DNA from: Phenylobacterium sp.
GTDB lineage: Bacteria; Pseudomonadota; Alphaproteobacteria; Caulobacterales; Caulobacteraceae
Length of the DNA stretch: 64,000 bases
Direction: 5' to 3'
Assembly: GCF_024508875.1 (NCBI RefSeq)
Contig: NZ_JANINU010000307.1
Location: 1 to 64,000 of the forward strand
The notes beneath the pieces were generated by a model. It was not told the DNA's origin. It saw only the letters and a program-made list of their open reading frames with translations, and ran no database searches. Made by a program: the position numbers and the translations under genes. This document shows, one piece after another, positions 33,905 through 42,664 of the stretch. How positions within the stretch are numbered: the stretch's first letter is position 1; each line of letters begins with the position of its first letter.

Positions 33905-34441
33905 ATGGAAGACAACGTCATCGTCGATACGAGCTTCACGGCCGTGATCAACGCCCCAATCGAGGCGGTCGACATCCCGGCCTGGTGCTTCTCGCTGCCG
34001 GATGCGGAGTACCAGGGCTGCTCGCCCGCCCACGTGGCGGCCGGCGCCACCACGGCGCGCGACGGCCGGCGCATGTCGATCAACGTCGAGGTGATCGGCG
34101 GCACTCCGATGGTGCAGCACTACGTGGAGCAGGTCGCGAGCCCGCACCAGCTGATCCTGCGCTCGGAGTCGGACCTGTTCACCACCGCCGGCCGCACCAC
34201 CATGGTCGTGGTCTGGGAGCTCAGCGTGAAGCCTCTGGACGGCGGCCGCTGCGAGTTCACCAACCGCGTCCACACCTACCCGACCGAAGCGTTCATGGCC
34301 TACCTCGATCGGCAGGGGATTCCCTTCGACGTCTTCCGGGCGCAGCGCACGCCCTACAGCGCCGCGCACAACGCGGGCGAAACGCCGCTTTTCGCGGCCA
34401 GCCTCGAGCGCTTTGCCCTCCGCCAAGCCGCCGCAGCCTGA
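33905..34441 (+). CDS. SRPBCC (START-like) fold protein of unknown function
   Basis: This 178-residue protein begins VIVDTSFTAVINAPIEAVDI, the first strand of a START/Bet-v1-like lipid or small-ligand pocket. It continues with strands ILRSESDLFTTAGRTTMVVV and CEFTNRVHTYPTEAF and a long C-terminal helix. No catalytic residues are recognised. It starts 17 bp after the hydrolase gene with GGAG upstream, and ends 8 bp before the isochorismatase-like gene. A ligand-binding or cyclase role with the neighbouring enzymes is possible. Confidence 0.6.
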   Translation: MEDNVIVDTSFTAVINAPIEAVDIPAWCFSLPDAEYQGCSPAHVAAGATTARDGRRMSINVEVIGGTPMVQHYVEQVASPHQLILRSESDLFTTAGRTTMVVVWELSVKPLDGGRCEFTNRVHTYPTEAFMAYLDRQGIPFDVFRAQRTPYSAAHNAGETPLFAASLERFALRQAAAA

Positions 34442-34449
34442 GACCCCTC

Positions 34450-35073
34450 ATGACCCATGTCCCCGAGGCCACCGCGATCCTGCTGGTGGACCCCTACAAC
34501 GACTTCCTCAGCGAAGGCGGCAAGTCGTGGCCGAGGCTCAAGGCGGTCGCCGAGGAGGTGGACCTGCTGACGCATCTGCGGGCGATCGTCGCGGCGGCGC
34601 GCAAGGCCGCCCTGAAGATCTTCTTCGTGCCGCACCATCGCTTCGAGGAAGGCGACTACGCCCACTGGCGTCACACGACGCCCTACCAGCGGTCGGGCGC
34701 CCAGCGGCGGATCTTCGAGAAGGGCAGCTGGGGCGGGACCTTCCACGACGACTTCCAGCCGCAGGCCGGCGACGTGGTGGTGCACGAGCACTGGGGCACC
34801 AGCGGGTTCGCCAATACCGATCTCGACATGCAGCTCAAACAGTACGGGATCGGCCGGGTGATCCTGATCGGCCTGATCGCCAACACGTGCCTGGAGGCGA
34901 CGGGCCGCTTCGCGATGGAGCTGGGGTACCATGTGACCTTGGTGAAGGACGCCACCGCCGCCTTCAGCGCCGAGGCGATGCATGCCGCCCATGAGATCAA
35001 CGGGCCCACCTATGCGCACGCCATCACCACGACGAGCGCACTGATCGCCGAGCTGGGGGAGGCGGTCGCGTGA
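34450..35073 (+). CDS. Isochorismatase-family cysteine hydrolase
   Basis: This 207-residue protein shows the family triad positions: Asp in LLVDPYNDFLS (about 11-21), a Lys in GSWGGTFHDD/EKGSW (about 97-101), and catalytic Cys in IANTCLEATGRFA (about 141-153). Family members hydrolyse isochorismate, nicotinamide or N-carbamoyl amides. The start at 34450 lies 8 bp after the SRPBCC gene. The stop overlaps the GTG start of the crotonase gene by 4 bp, so these are coupled. Confidence 0.83.
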   Translation: MTHVPEATAILLVDPYNDFLSEGGKSWPRLKAVAEEVDLLTHLRAIVAAARKAALKIFFVPHHRFEEGDYAHWRHTTPYQRSGAQRRIFEKGSWGGTFHDDFQPQAGDVVVHEHWGTSGFANTDLDMQLKQYGIGRVILIGLIANTCLEATGRFAMELGYHVTLVKDATAAFSAEAMHAAHEINGPTYAHAITTTSALIAELGEAVA

Positions 35074-35927
35074 CGGCCGCCCGGTTCTTCGCGATCGACC
35101 GCGCGACGCCGGGCGTCTGGCGGGCGACGTACTCCAACCCACCCATCAACCTCCTGCCGCCGGCGGCGATCGTGGAGCTGCAGGGCCTCGTGACGGCCGT
35201 CGAGGCGGACGCGTCCGCCAGGGTGCTGGTCTTCGACTCGGCCGATCCCGACTTTTTCGTCGCCCATTTCGACACGGCCAAGGCCGGCGAGCTGCCGCGC
35301 GAACCCGGGCCGAGCGGGCATTCGCCCTGGATCGACGTGGTGGTGCGGCTGGCCCGCTCCCCGGTGGTCAGCATCGCGAAGATCCGGGGACGGGCGCGCG
35401 GGGTCGGCAGCGAGTTCGTGCTCGCTTGCGACATGCGCTTCGCCAGCCGCCAGCGCGCCATCCTCGGCCAGCCCGAGGTCGGTGTCGGCCTGCCGCCCGG
35501 CGGCGGGGCGCTCGAGTGGCTCCCGCGGCTCGCGGGGCGGGCCCGAGCGCTGGAGATCGTCCTGAGCGGCGACGACTTCGACGCCGAGACCGCCGAGCGC
35601 TACGGCTGGATCAACCGGGCCCTCGACGATAGCGCGCTCGACGGCTTCGTCGACAGCCTGGCAAGGCGCCTTGCCTCGTTCGAGCGGCAGACCCTGGGGA
35701 GCCTCAAGGGCCTGGTGAACCGGGTGGGCGTGCCCGACGGCGACGCGGTCGAGGCCAGCAATCAAGCCTTCTTCGCCGCGCTGGCCCAGCCCGCCGCCCA
35801 GGCACGGCGCAGTCGGCTCGGCGCTTTGGGCTACGGCGAGCGCAGCGAGTTCGAGCTGAATTTCGGGCGTCACCTGCCGGACCTGCAGCCGCGGCCCGCA
35901 GCCACACCGTCCGGCGCCAGGTCCTGA
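35070..35927 (+). CDS. Crotonase-fold enoyl-CoA hydratase/isomerase family protein (cytoplasmic paralogue)
   Basis: This 285-residue crotonase starts with GTG inside the previous stop codon (GTGA overlap). The core has YSNPPINLLPP (about 20-30), KIRGRARGVGSEFVLACDMR (oxyanion region) and QPEVGVGLPPGGGALEWL. It is a clear paralogue of the exported protein at 16009-16965 but has no signal peptide. The standard acid/base glutamates of enoyl-CoA hydratase are not obvious, so the reaction may differ. It precedes dps by 13 bp. Confidence 0.83.
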   Translation: MTAARFFAIDRATPGVWRATYSNPPINLLPPAAIVELQGLVTAVEADASARVLVFDSADPDFFVAHFDTAKAGELPREPGPSGHSPWIDVVVRLARSPVVSIAKIRGRARGVGSEFVLACDMRFASRQRAILGQPEVGVGLPPGGGALEWLPRLAGRARALEIVLSGDDFDAETAERYGWINRALDDSALDGFVDSLARRLASFERQTLGSLKGLVNRVGVPDGDAVEASNQAFFAALAQPAAQARRSRLGALGYGERSEFELNFGRHLPDLQPRPAATPSGARS

Positions 35928-35940
35928 GCGGAGAGCCCCC

Positions 35941-36420
35941 ATGTACGCCAGTCGGATCGACATCCCCGCCCACGCCCGCAAGGCGGCCATCCGTCTGCTG
36001 CAGGCCAGGCTCTCCGACGCGCTCGATCTGGTGGCCCAGCTGAAGCAGGCCCACTGGAACGTGCGAGGGCCCGCCTTCATCGGCCTGCACCAGCTCTTCG
36101 ACGCCGTGCACGGCGACGTCGAAGGGTTCGCGGACACGCTCGCCGAACGGATCGCGGCCCTCGGCGGCATCGCGGACGGGCGGGTCCAGACCACGGCCGC
36201 GAGCACTCAGCTCTACCGCTACGCGCTGGAGACGGTGGCGGGCGCGGATCACCTGCGCGCCGTCGCCGCTGTCCTCGCGCAGTTCGGCAAGGCGCTGCGC
36301 GGCGACATCGACGCGGCCGCCGCCATTCCCGACACGGGTACCGCCGACGTCCTCACCGAGGTGTCCCGCGCGACGGACAAGCAGCTCTGGTTCGTGGAGG
36401 CGCATCTGAGCGGGACCTGA
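35941..36420 (+). CDS. dps: Dps family ferritin-like DNA-protection protein
   Basis: This 159-residue four-helix protein shows the Dps ferroxidase signature in LKQAHWNVRGPAFIGLHQLF (His/Asp ligands, about 35-54) and DAVHGDVEGFADTLAERI. It stores iron and detoxifies hydrogen peroxide while binding DNA. It is the last gene of the row that begins at 31763. A strong GC hairpin follows. The presence of dps and osmC supports an oxidative or electrophile stress role for the cluster. Confidence 0.92.
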   Translation: MYASRIDIPAHARKAAIRLLQARLSDALDLVAQLKQAHWNVRGPAFIGLHQLFDAVHGDVEGFADTLAERIAALGGIADGRVQTTAASTQLYRYALETVAGADHLRAVAAVLAQFGKALRGDIDAAAAIPDTGTADVLTEVSRATDKQLWFVEAHLSGT

Positions 36421-36439
36421 TCCCGCACGCCTCCGCTGC

Positions 36440-36462
36440 GGCCCCGGCTCCCGGCCGGGGCC
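36440..36462 (+). terminator. GC hairpin after dps
   Basis: GGCCCCGGC, loop TCCCG, then GCCGGGGCC make a perfect 9-bp stem 20 bp after the dps stop. There is no T tract; it probably ends the dps operon or protects the mRNA end. Confidence 0.5.
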
Positions 36463-36871
36463 GGCGCCGCGCCTCCGGCCACACTCCCCGCCCCCCGGAG
36501 GCGCGGCGTCTCCGTTCAACCTCGGAGGCGGGCGCAGGTTCGGGCCGCCTTCCGAGACCTCGCATCGAGCCCGCCGCCGCTATGACCGCACGGAGATCCC
36601 CATGACCCGCATCCTCGTCCAGACCGCTTCTGCCGAGGGCGTCGAAAAGATTGTCTGGGGTGTCCCGACAGCGCCGCACGTCCTCCCGACGACGGACCTT
36701 CGGGCATCGGGCGCCTCCGCCGACGAACTCGACGTCATCCGCTGGAGTGGAGAAGGGGGCGCCGATCCAGCTGCTCGGTCCGCCTGGGCGGGGTCCGGTC
36801 CGCGCGGGGGTGCGCCGGTCCGGCGCCGGCGCCCCGATCGGCGCTGATCATCAACTTCAGGAGACATGCTC
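36463..36871. other. Intergenic region upstream of SDR gene
   Basis: This gap lies between the dps terminator and the SDR gene and must hold the SDR promoter. An 81-codon plus-strand frame (36602-36847) starts behind a GGAG-like site, but it soon turns into Arg/Gly/Pro-rich sequence without any motif, so it is not called as a gene. No operator copy was found here. Confidence 0.4.
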
Positions 36872-37624
36872 ATGGGCCTGCTGGATGGAAAGGTCGCCGT
36901 GATCACCGGCGCCGCTGGTGGACAGGGGCGGGTCGCCTGCCTCGCCTTTGCGCGCGAAGGCGCGAGGGTGGTGGCCTGCGATCTCGACCCTGCGGGAAAC
37001 GAGGAGACGGTCGTGGCCGTGCGTGCGGCCGGTGGTGACATCACCGGTTTTGGGCCGGTCGATCTCACCGATCGCGCTGCCGTCGAACGCTTCGTGGCGG
37101 CGGCCGCAGCCCGCTATCGCGGCCTGGACATCGTCTACAACAACGCGGGAGGACCGCGCTTCGGGCCGATTGCCGAGATGTCGATCGAGGACTGGCGCCT
37201 GACCATCGCCGTCGAGCTGGATTCGGTGTTCCTCGTCACGCGCTACGCCTGGCCCCACCTCGTGTCCCGCGGCGCCGGCGTGATCCTGAATGTCAGCTCC
37301 GTTGGCGGCATGATCGGCTTCCCCGAGCCGCCCATGGCGGCGCATGTGGCCGCGAAGTCCGCCGTGATCGGCCTCACGCGGCAGCTGGCGGTGGAAGGCG
37401 CGCCCCACCGGATCCGCGCGGTATCGATCAGCCCGGGCGCCATCCTCTCGCGGCAAGGCGACCTCGATCCCCCTGCGCAGGCGGCGGTGACGGGCCGCAC
37501 CTTGCTCAAGCGCTGGGGCCGTCCGGACGAGGTGGTCGAGGCGGCCGTGTTCCTGGCCTCGGACCGAGCTTCCTACATCACCGGCGTGAACCTTCCTATC
37601 GAGGGAGGCGTAACGGCCTGGTAA
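36872..37624 (+). CDS. SDR family oxidoreductase with His in place of the catalytic Tyr
   Basis: This 250-residue protein has the Rossmann motif TGAAGGQGRVA (about 12-22), NNAGGP and Ser in LNVSSVGGMIG. At the active site the expected Tyr-x3-Lys reads His-Val-Ala-Ala-Lys. The C-terminus GVNLPIEGGVTAW is typical. Two ATGs lie 6 bp apart; the second (36872) has the better spacing to AGGAG (8 nt, against 2 nt for the first). The Tyr-to-His change suggests altered or lost redox activity, although some SDR groups carry His here. Confidence 0.82.
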   Translation: MGLLDGKVAVITGAAGGQGRVACLAFAREGARVVACDLDPAGNEETVVAVRAAGGDITGFGPVDLTDRAAVERFVAAAAARYRGLDIVYNNAGGPRFGPIAEMSIEDWRLTIAVELDSVFLVTRYAWPHLVSRGAGVILNVSSVGGMIGFPEPPMAAHVAAKSAVIGLTRQLAVEGAPHRIRAVSISPGAILSRQGDLDPPAQAAVTGRTLLKRWGRPDEVVEAAVFLASDRASYITGVNLPIEGGVTAW

Positions 37625-37688
37625 GCGCAGGCGGGACGCCGCGCGGCAGGAGGGTCGCCGCCCGATCTGGGCGCGGCGCCGCCCCTTC

Positions 37689-37867
37689 TCAGCAAGTGGC
37701 GCCCTGGCGCATGGCCAGCAGAGCCTTCTGGTCGCCTGGTCGATAGGCTGCAACTGAGCTGCGATAGCCGTCCAAATCTGGCGCTTCTCATTCTCGGATA
37801 GCGCCCGAAGTCTAGCGTCCGCTATCCGGCCCGATACCAATGTCCGCAACTGGCGCAGTTCGGACAT
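37689..37867 (-). pseudogene. Possible small gene broken by an 8-bp tandem duplication
   Basis: The minus strand from 37867 encodes MSELRQLRTLVSGRIADARL and a helical continuation ENEKRQIWTAIAAQLQPID. Then GACCAGGC is followed by a second GACCAG, which shifts the frame. Removing one 8-bp copy gives DQKALLAMRQGATC and a stop at 37689, making a plausible 56-residue helical protein. Function is unknown. The gene is called only because both halves have coherent helical composition. It may also be a chance frame. Confidence 0.3.
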
Positions 37868-37929
37868 GCCCGCTGCTCGTTTGCGGTTGGCGGTCGGAAG
37901 CTGTGCCGGTCGCGGCGTCGGCAGGCTCT

Positions 37930-39984
37930 TCAGCTGTACTGGCGGGCGACCTGGTCCCGATGCGTGCGCGAGAAGAATGGCTTACCGTCCTTCAGCGCCA
38001 TGAGCGTGTCCTCGATCAAGAACTGTGTCCCCGTCGCGGTTATGTTGATCTCGACGCGCATTTCGCAGTCCCAGCCGTCGCGCCGATACTTGCTGGTCTG
38101 GGTGACCCGCCAGCGGCAGCTCGCCCGGTCGGCCGGATCGTAGGAGAGCTCCATGTCGGGCCCGCCGCTGGAGAGTTCCGCGCCGGTGGCGGCCACCGTC
38201 TGGCTGCTTGTGGGCCAGCCGCCCTGCACGTGGATTGACCCGTCGGACGCCTCTCGGATGTCCAAGGTCGGGTCGCCGCGCGAGGAGGCGCTGTCGTGCG
38301 CGGCGATGGGGAAGGATGCCTCGGCCTCGGGGATCGGGCGCACCGGCAGGCTGAGCGTACAGCCTCCCAGATCGACCTCGAACGTCACCGGCTCGGGCGA
38401 GGGCCAAGTGAGCGGCCAGAGGTTGTCGGAAAGCGCCAGGCGCAGCGTGGAGCCGGGCTTGAAGCGGTGGGCGATCGGCTCAAGGGCCACGTCCACGTCG
38501 TAGAAGGCCCCCGGGGTCAGCCGCTCGGGATCGGCCTCGAACCCGCGGTGGAAGCAGAGGTTCAGCACGCCGTAGGAGACGAGCCAGGAACGGCCGTCCC
38601 GGTCGACTTCGCAGAGCCGGGCGGCTATGGCCGCGACCGGGCGGTCGGCGGCGATCCGCAGCTTAAGTCTTGGCGTTCCTACGATCTCGGTGGGGACTTC
38701 GACCGGCCGGTCGAAGACCAGGGAACGCGCGTCGTCCGCCTGCTGGCTACGGGGGAGTTCTGCGGGGGCGTACGGAATCCACTCGGGGGTCGCGAGGCCG
38801 ACGACCTTGCCGGCGCGGTAGTTGAGCCGTCCCGCGGCGGGCGCTTCGACGAGGCGGCCCGGGGCGAGGCGCAGGTCGAGAGGGCGGATCGCTGGAGCGG
38901 GCCATTGGGCTTCCGCGGCCCAGCGGCCGGGGATGTTCTGCATGCCGGTCTCGGCGGGCGTGGCGTAGTCGATGAAGAAGCGGATCCGCGGATCGGGCTC
39001 GGCGGCCGCCGGGGCACCGGCCAGCCACCGTCGCCACCATCGGGTCTCCTCGCTGGCCCAATCGAGGCCCGGGCCGGGCTGGGCCAGATCCGGGTAGCTG
39101 TGACCCCAGGGCCCGAAGATCGCCTTGGAAGGCGCCGGCAGCGCCCGAAGCAGCCGTTCGGCGGACTGGGCGTAGGCGTCCGCCCAGCCATCGACGATAT
39201 AGGCCGGGCACTGGATCGCCGCCGGGTCGAGCCCGACCGAGCCGTGACGCCAATAGGCGTCGTTGGCGTCGTGCTTCAGCCAACGCGCCGCGATGGAGGG
39301 GGTCGCCTCCAAGCGCCGTTTCCAGAGCGCCTCCCAGCGGTCGCCCACCACCTGCGGGTCGGGGGGGCTCGACATGACCAGCTCGAACCCCGCCGCCCAT
39401 TTGAGGTTGGTGAGGCCCGGAAGACCGCCGACGTAGTGCGCGTCGTTGCGGAACCGCATATCCGTGGCGCACATGGGAACGATGGCCTTGAGCGCTGGCG
39501 GACGCCGGGCCGCCACCTGAAGCGTTGAGAATCCTCCCCACGAGAGGCCGCGCATGCCGACGGACCCGTTCGACCAGGTCTGGGCGGCGAGCCACGCGAT
39601 GATCTCCACTCCGTCAGCCTGCTCGCTCTCAAGATACTCGTCCTCCAGGACGCCCTCGGAATTGCCGGAGCCGCGGATGTCGACGCGCGCGAAGGCGATG
39701 CCTCGTGAGGCGAGGATCTCTCCCCACCGATCGTCCAGGCCGCGATAGCGGTCGAAGGTGCGGTAGGGGATGTACTCGAGCACAACCGGGAAGCGTTCGC
39801 CCGGCCGGCCTCGGGGCAGCCAGAGACGGCCTGCGAGTTTCACGCCGTCCCGCAGCGGAATCCAGATCGGCTCAAGCGTCTGCACGCCGAAGGGGGGCGC
39901 GGATTCAGCCGCCATGGCGAGGGCGGGCGCTGCGAAAGGTAGGGCGAGTCCGCCTAGCACGCTCCGGCGTCTTGGTCTGATCAT
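37930..39984 (-). CDS. Tat-exported CocE/NonD family hydrolase (X-Pro dipeptidyl-peptidase fold)
   Basis: This 684-residue protein has a twin-arginine leader (MIRPRRRSVLGGLALPFAAP). The catalytic core runs from about 35 to 400: YIPYRTFDRY, DIRGSGNSEG, nucleophile Ser in RGLSWGGFS, Asp in VDGWADAYA and His in FGPWGHSYPD. The C-terminal jelly-roll domain (about 420-684) is typical. Members cleave esters or acyl amides, such as cocaine esterase and alpha-amino-acid ester hydrolase. It lies 31 bp downstream of the enolase-superfamily gene stop region on the same strand and may be co-transcribed with it. Confidence 0.88.
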   Translation of the reverse strand: MIRPRRRSVLGGLALPFAAPALAMAAESAPPFGVQTLEPIWIPLRDGVKLAGRLWLPRGRPGERFPVVLEYIPYRTFDRYRGLDDRWGEILASRGIAFARVDIRGSGNSEGVLEDEYLESEQADGVEIIAWLAAQTWSNGSVGMRGLSWGGFSTLQVAARRPPALKAIVPMCATDMRFRNDAHYVGGLPGLTNLKWAAGFELVMSSPPDPQVVGDRWEALWKRRLEATPSIAARWLKHDANDAYWRHGSVGLDPAAIQCPAYIVDGWADAYAQSAERLLRALPAPSKAIFGPWGHSYPDLAQPGPGLDWASEETRWWRRWLAGAPAAAEPDPRIRFFIDYATPAETGMQNIPGRWAAEAQWPAPAIRPLDLRLAPGRLVEAPAAGRLNYRAGKVVGLATPEWIPYAPAELPRSQQADDARSLVFDRPVEVPTEIVGTPRLKLRIAADRPVAAIAARLCEVDRDGRSWLVSYGVLNLCFHRGFEADPERLTPGAFYDVDVALEPIAHRFKPGSTLRLALSDNLWPLTWPSPEPVTFEVDLGGCTLSLPVRPIPEAEASFPIAAHDSASSRGDPTLDIREASDGSIHVQGGWPTSSQTVAATGAELSSGGPDMELSYDPADRASCRWRVTQTSKYRRDGWDCEMRVEINITATGTQFLIEDTLMALKDGKPFFSRTHRDQVARQYS

Positions 39985-40015
39985 CGTCGTTTCTCCCCAC
40001 CCGCGTCGCCTGCCG

Positions 40016-41122
40016 TCAGCGCCGTGTTCGGCGCAGCAGGTCTTCGTTCAGCTCATAGCCCAGGCCGGGCTTTTCGCTCAGATTCAACCAACCCTCGGCG
40101 TCCGGACGCAGCGGCTCGGCAAGCAGGAAATCGCGCCGGTCGAGCGACCAGTCGGGCGGGTCATAGGGGAATTCGAGGAAGGGGGCGTCGGCGACCCCCG
40201 CCGCGAGGTGGAGATTGGCCACGACGCCGGCGCCGTTGGTCCAGGTGTGGGGCGTGAACCCAACCCCGAACTGCTCCGCCATCTGGGCCACACGCCGCAG
40301 CCCCGTGATGCCGCCCACGAGCGCCGCATCGGGCTGCAGGATGTCCAGGGCTCCGGCCCTCAACAGGTCCCGGAAAGCGCTGGGGTCACGGGTCATCTCT
40401 CCGCCGGCGAGGCGCACCGAGGTCGCGTTCCGCAGCCGCTGCATGCCATCGAGGTCCGCCCGGTGGAGCGGCTCCTCCATCCAGTAGACGCCGAGCCGTT
40501 CGAGTTCCCGGGCCACTGTGAGAGCGTCCTTGAAGGTCCAGGGCGCTTCGACATCCCAGGGCATTCGCCAGCCCTGATTGCAATCGACCATGAGTTCCAG
40601 GCGGTCTCCCACCCGGGCGCGAACCGCGGCCAGGGCCGCCACGTCCTCCCGCCAGTCGCCCCGGTGAAAGCGCACCTTCAGCGCCGGGAAACCCTCGTCG
40701 AGGAACCGCTCGGCGGCGTCGGCCAGTTCGGAGGCACTGCGCAGCGCGCCTGACGAGGCATACGCCCGGACCCGGGCGTGGCGGCCGCCGAGGAGCTTCC
40801 AGACCGGTTGGCCGCTGATCTTGCCGGCCAGGTCCCAGAGGGCCAGGTCGAGCGGCCAGCAGCGACCGTAGTGGAAGTCGATGTGCGACAGCACGGTGTG
40901 GTGTCGTTCGAGCCGCAGAGGATCGTGCCCCACGAACAGCGACTCGTGGCCGTCGAACCCCACCATAAGATCGCCCGAGCCCCAGCCTTCCAGCCCCTCG
41001 TCGGTGCGGACGCGCACGACCGTCGCGTCGAAGTGGCTCCGGGCGCAGCCGTCCCAGCTGGCCTTGAACGGCGGATCCAGCGGCAGCCGGTGATGGGTGA
41101 TCTCGATCGCGGCGATCTTCAT
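40016..41122 (-). CDS. Mandelate racemase/muconate lactonizing enzyme family (enolase superfamily) protein
   Basis: This 368-residue enzyme starts MKIAAIEITHHRLPLDPPFK. The TIM barrel shows LKVRF (Lys-x-Arg base position, about 174-178), metal ligands in MVDCNQGW, WMEEPLHRAD and AGGEMTRD, and the MR-group His in TPHTWTNGAG. It abstracts a proton alpha to a carboxylate of a sugar acid or aromatic acid; the exact substrate is not clear. It lies 16 bp downstream of the aldehyde dehydrogenase gene on the same strand, within a catabolic row. Confidence 0.87.
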   Translation of the reverse strand: MKIAAIEITHHRLPLDPPFKASWDGCARSHFDATVVRVRTDEGLEGWGSGDLMVGFDGHESLFVGHDPLRLERHHTVLSHIDFHYGRCWPLDLALWDLAGKISGQPVWKLLGGRHARVRAYASSGALRSASELADAAERFLDEGFPALKVRFHRGDWREDVAALAAVRARVGDRLELMVDCNQGWRMPWDVEAPWTFKDALTVARELERLGVYWMEEPLHRADLDGMQRLRNATSVRLAGGEMTRDPSAFRDLLRAGALDILQPDAALVGGITGLRRVAQMAEQFGVGFTPHTWTNGAGVVANLHLAAGVADAPFLEFPYDPPDWSLDRRDFLLAEPLRPDAEGWLNLSEKPGLGYELNEDLLRRTRR

Positions 41123-41138
41123 CTCAGGCCCTGGCGTC

Positions 41139-42641
41139 TCAGTTGAAGTGGGTCCAGACCGTCTTCAGGTCGGCGTATTTCTCGAGGGCGTGGAGCGACC
41201 GGTCCCGTCCGAAGCCGGAGCGGCGGAAGCCTCCGAAGGGCGTCGCCAGACTCGACTGGTCGTAGGTGTTGATCCACACGGTGCCGGCCCGCAGGGCCTC
41301 GCTCATCCGGTGCGCGCGGTCCATGTCCGCGGTCCAGACCGAAGCGGCGAGGCCGTAGTCGGACCCGTTGGCGATGGCGATGGCCTCCGCCTCGGTTTCG
41401 AAGGGGATCGAGACCAGCACGGGCCCGAAGATCTCTTCACGTGCGACGCGGGCGTTCGGGGCCAGGTCGGTAAGGAGCGTTGGCGCCACGTAGGCGCCCT
41501 CGGCGGTGACGGCCATCGCCTCGCCGCCGAAGGCGAGCCGTCCGCCTTCACGCCGGCCCAGGGCGATGTAGTCCAGCACCCGGTCGCGGTGCTGCGGCTC
41601 GATCAGGGCTCCGAACTGGGTCTCCGGGTCCAGCGGATGGCCGATGCGAATGGACCGGGTGTGCGCCTCGACCCGCTGGTGGAAATCGTCGGCGATCGTT
41701 CGGTGGACCAGCAGGCGTGTCCCCGCGTGGCAGGTCTCGCCGGCGTTGTAGTACACGCCCCAGGCGACCGCGCTGGCGGCGGCGTCGAGATCGGGGCAGT
41801 CCGGCATGACGATCTGCGGACTCTTGCCGCCCAGTTCCAGGGCGACCCGCTTGAGGTTGGAGCTCGCCGCGGCGGCCATGACGCGCGCGCCCACCTCGGT
41901 GGAGCCAGTGAAGGCGACGAGGTCGACATCGGGGTGCGCCGCCAGGGCCGCGCCCGCCTCCTCGCCGAGGCCGGGGACGACGTTGAACACCCCATCCGGC
42001 AGGCCCGCTTCCTTCGCCAGGCGGCCGAGGACAAGGCTCGCCAGGGAGGATTGCTCCGCAGGCTTCAGCACTACCGAATTTCCCATGGCCAGCGCGGGCG
42101 CGATCTTCCAGGCGGCGATGATCAGCGGATAGTTCCAGGGGGTGATCGCCCCCACCACGCCGAGCGGCGTCCGCCGGATCAGGGCGCGGTCCTTCGGGCC
42201 GGTCGGCGCGATCTCGTCATAGATCTTGTCTACGCACTCGGCGTACCAGGCGATCGCGTCGGCGCAGGCGGGCACATCCACGTTGAGGGCGTCGCGGATG
42301 GGCTTGCCGACTTCCGCAGCTTCCAACAGAGCCAGCGACTCGAGGTGTTCGCGGATCAGCGCCGCAAGACGCAGCAGCGTCGCCTTGCGCTGCCGTGGCT
42401 CCAGGTCGCGCCAGATCCCCCGCTCGAACGCCGCCCGTGCGGCCGCCACCGCCGCGTCGATATCGGGCCCGGCGCAGCGCGCCACCAGGGCGAGCGGCGT
42501 CCCGTCGATCGGTGACCGCCGCTGGAAGGTTTCGCCGGACACAGCTGGACGGTAATCGCCATCAATGAAGGCGCGGCCTTCCGGCTTCAGCGCGCCGCGC
42601 CGTTGGCGCCAGTCGGAGAAGGTAAAGTCGTGGGCGGACAT
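41139..42641 (-). CDS. NAD(P)-dependent aldehyde dehydrogenase
   Basis: This 500-residue ALDH starts at MSAHDFTFSDWRQRRG; the frame is open upstream but without family sequence. Motifs are TPWNYPLIIAAWK, the cofactor loop FTGSTEVG, general base Glu in LELGGKSPQ, and nucleophile Cys in NAGETCHAGTRL. It resembles gamma-glutamyl-aminobutyraldehyde/betaine-aldehyde type enzymes. It lies 23 bp after the iron alcohol dehydrogenase gene, so alcohol-to-aldehyde-to-acid oxidation in sequence is likely. Confidence 0.92.
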   Translation of the reverse strand: MSAHDFTFSDWRQRRGALKPEGRAFIDGDYRPAVSGETFQRRSPIDGTPLALVARCAGPDIDAAVAAARAAFERGIWRDLEPRQRKATLLRLAALIREHLESLALLEAAEVGKPIRDALNVDVPACADAIAWYAECVDKIYDEIAPTGPKDRALIRRTPLGVVGAITPWNYPLIIAAWKIAPALAMGNSVVLKPAEQSSLASLVLGRLAKEAGLPDGVFNVVPGLGEEAGAALAAHPDVDLVAFTGSTEVGARVMAAAASSNLKRVALELGGKSPQIVMPDCPDLDAAASAVAWGVYYNAGETCHAGTRLLVHRTIADDFHQRVEAHTRSIRIGHPLDPETQFGALIEPQHRDRVLDYIALGRREGGRLAFGGEAMAVTAEGAYVAPTLLTDLAPNARVAREEIFGPVLVSIPFETEAEAIAIANGSDYGLAASVWTADMDRAHRMSEALRAGTVWINTYDQSSLATPFGGFRRSGFGRDRSLHALEKYADLKTVWTHFN

Positions 42642-42664
42642 CGATAATCGCTGGAGACAGGGCG

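Noticed and set aside
36602-36847. 81-codon frame before the SDR gene
   Set aside because: It has a fair ribosome binding site, but its second half is Arg/Gly/Pro-rich, with no motif, and it was not possible to support a product.
37821-37838. Dyad GCTATC...CGATACC resembling the 35-bp operator
   Set aside because: The half-sites are spaced 18 bp in total instead of 15, the outer arms do not match, and it lies between convergent ends or in a broken small gene.
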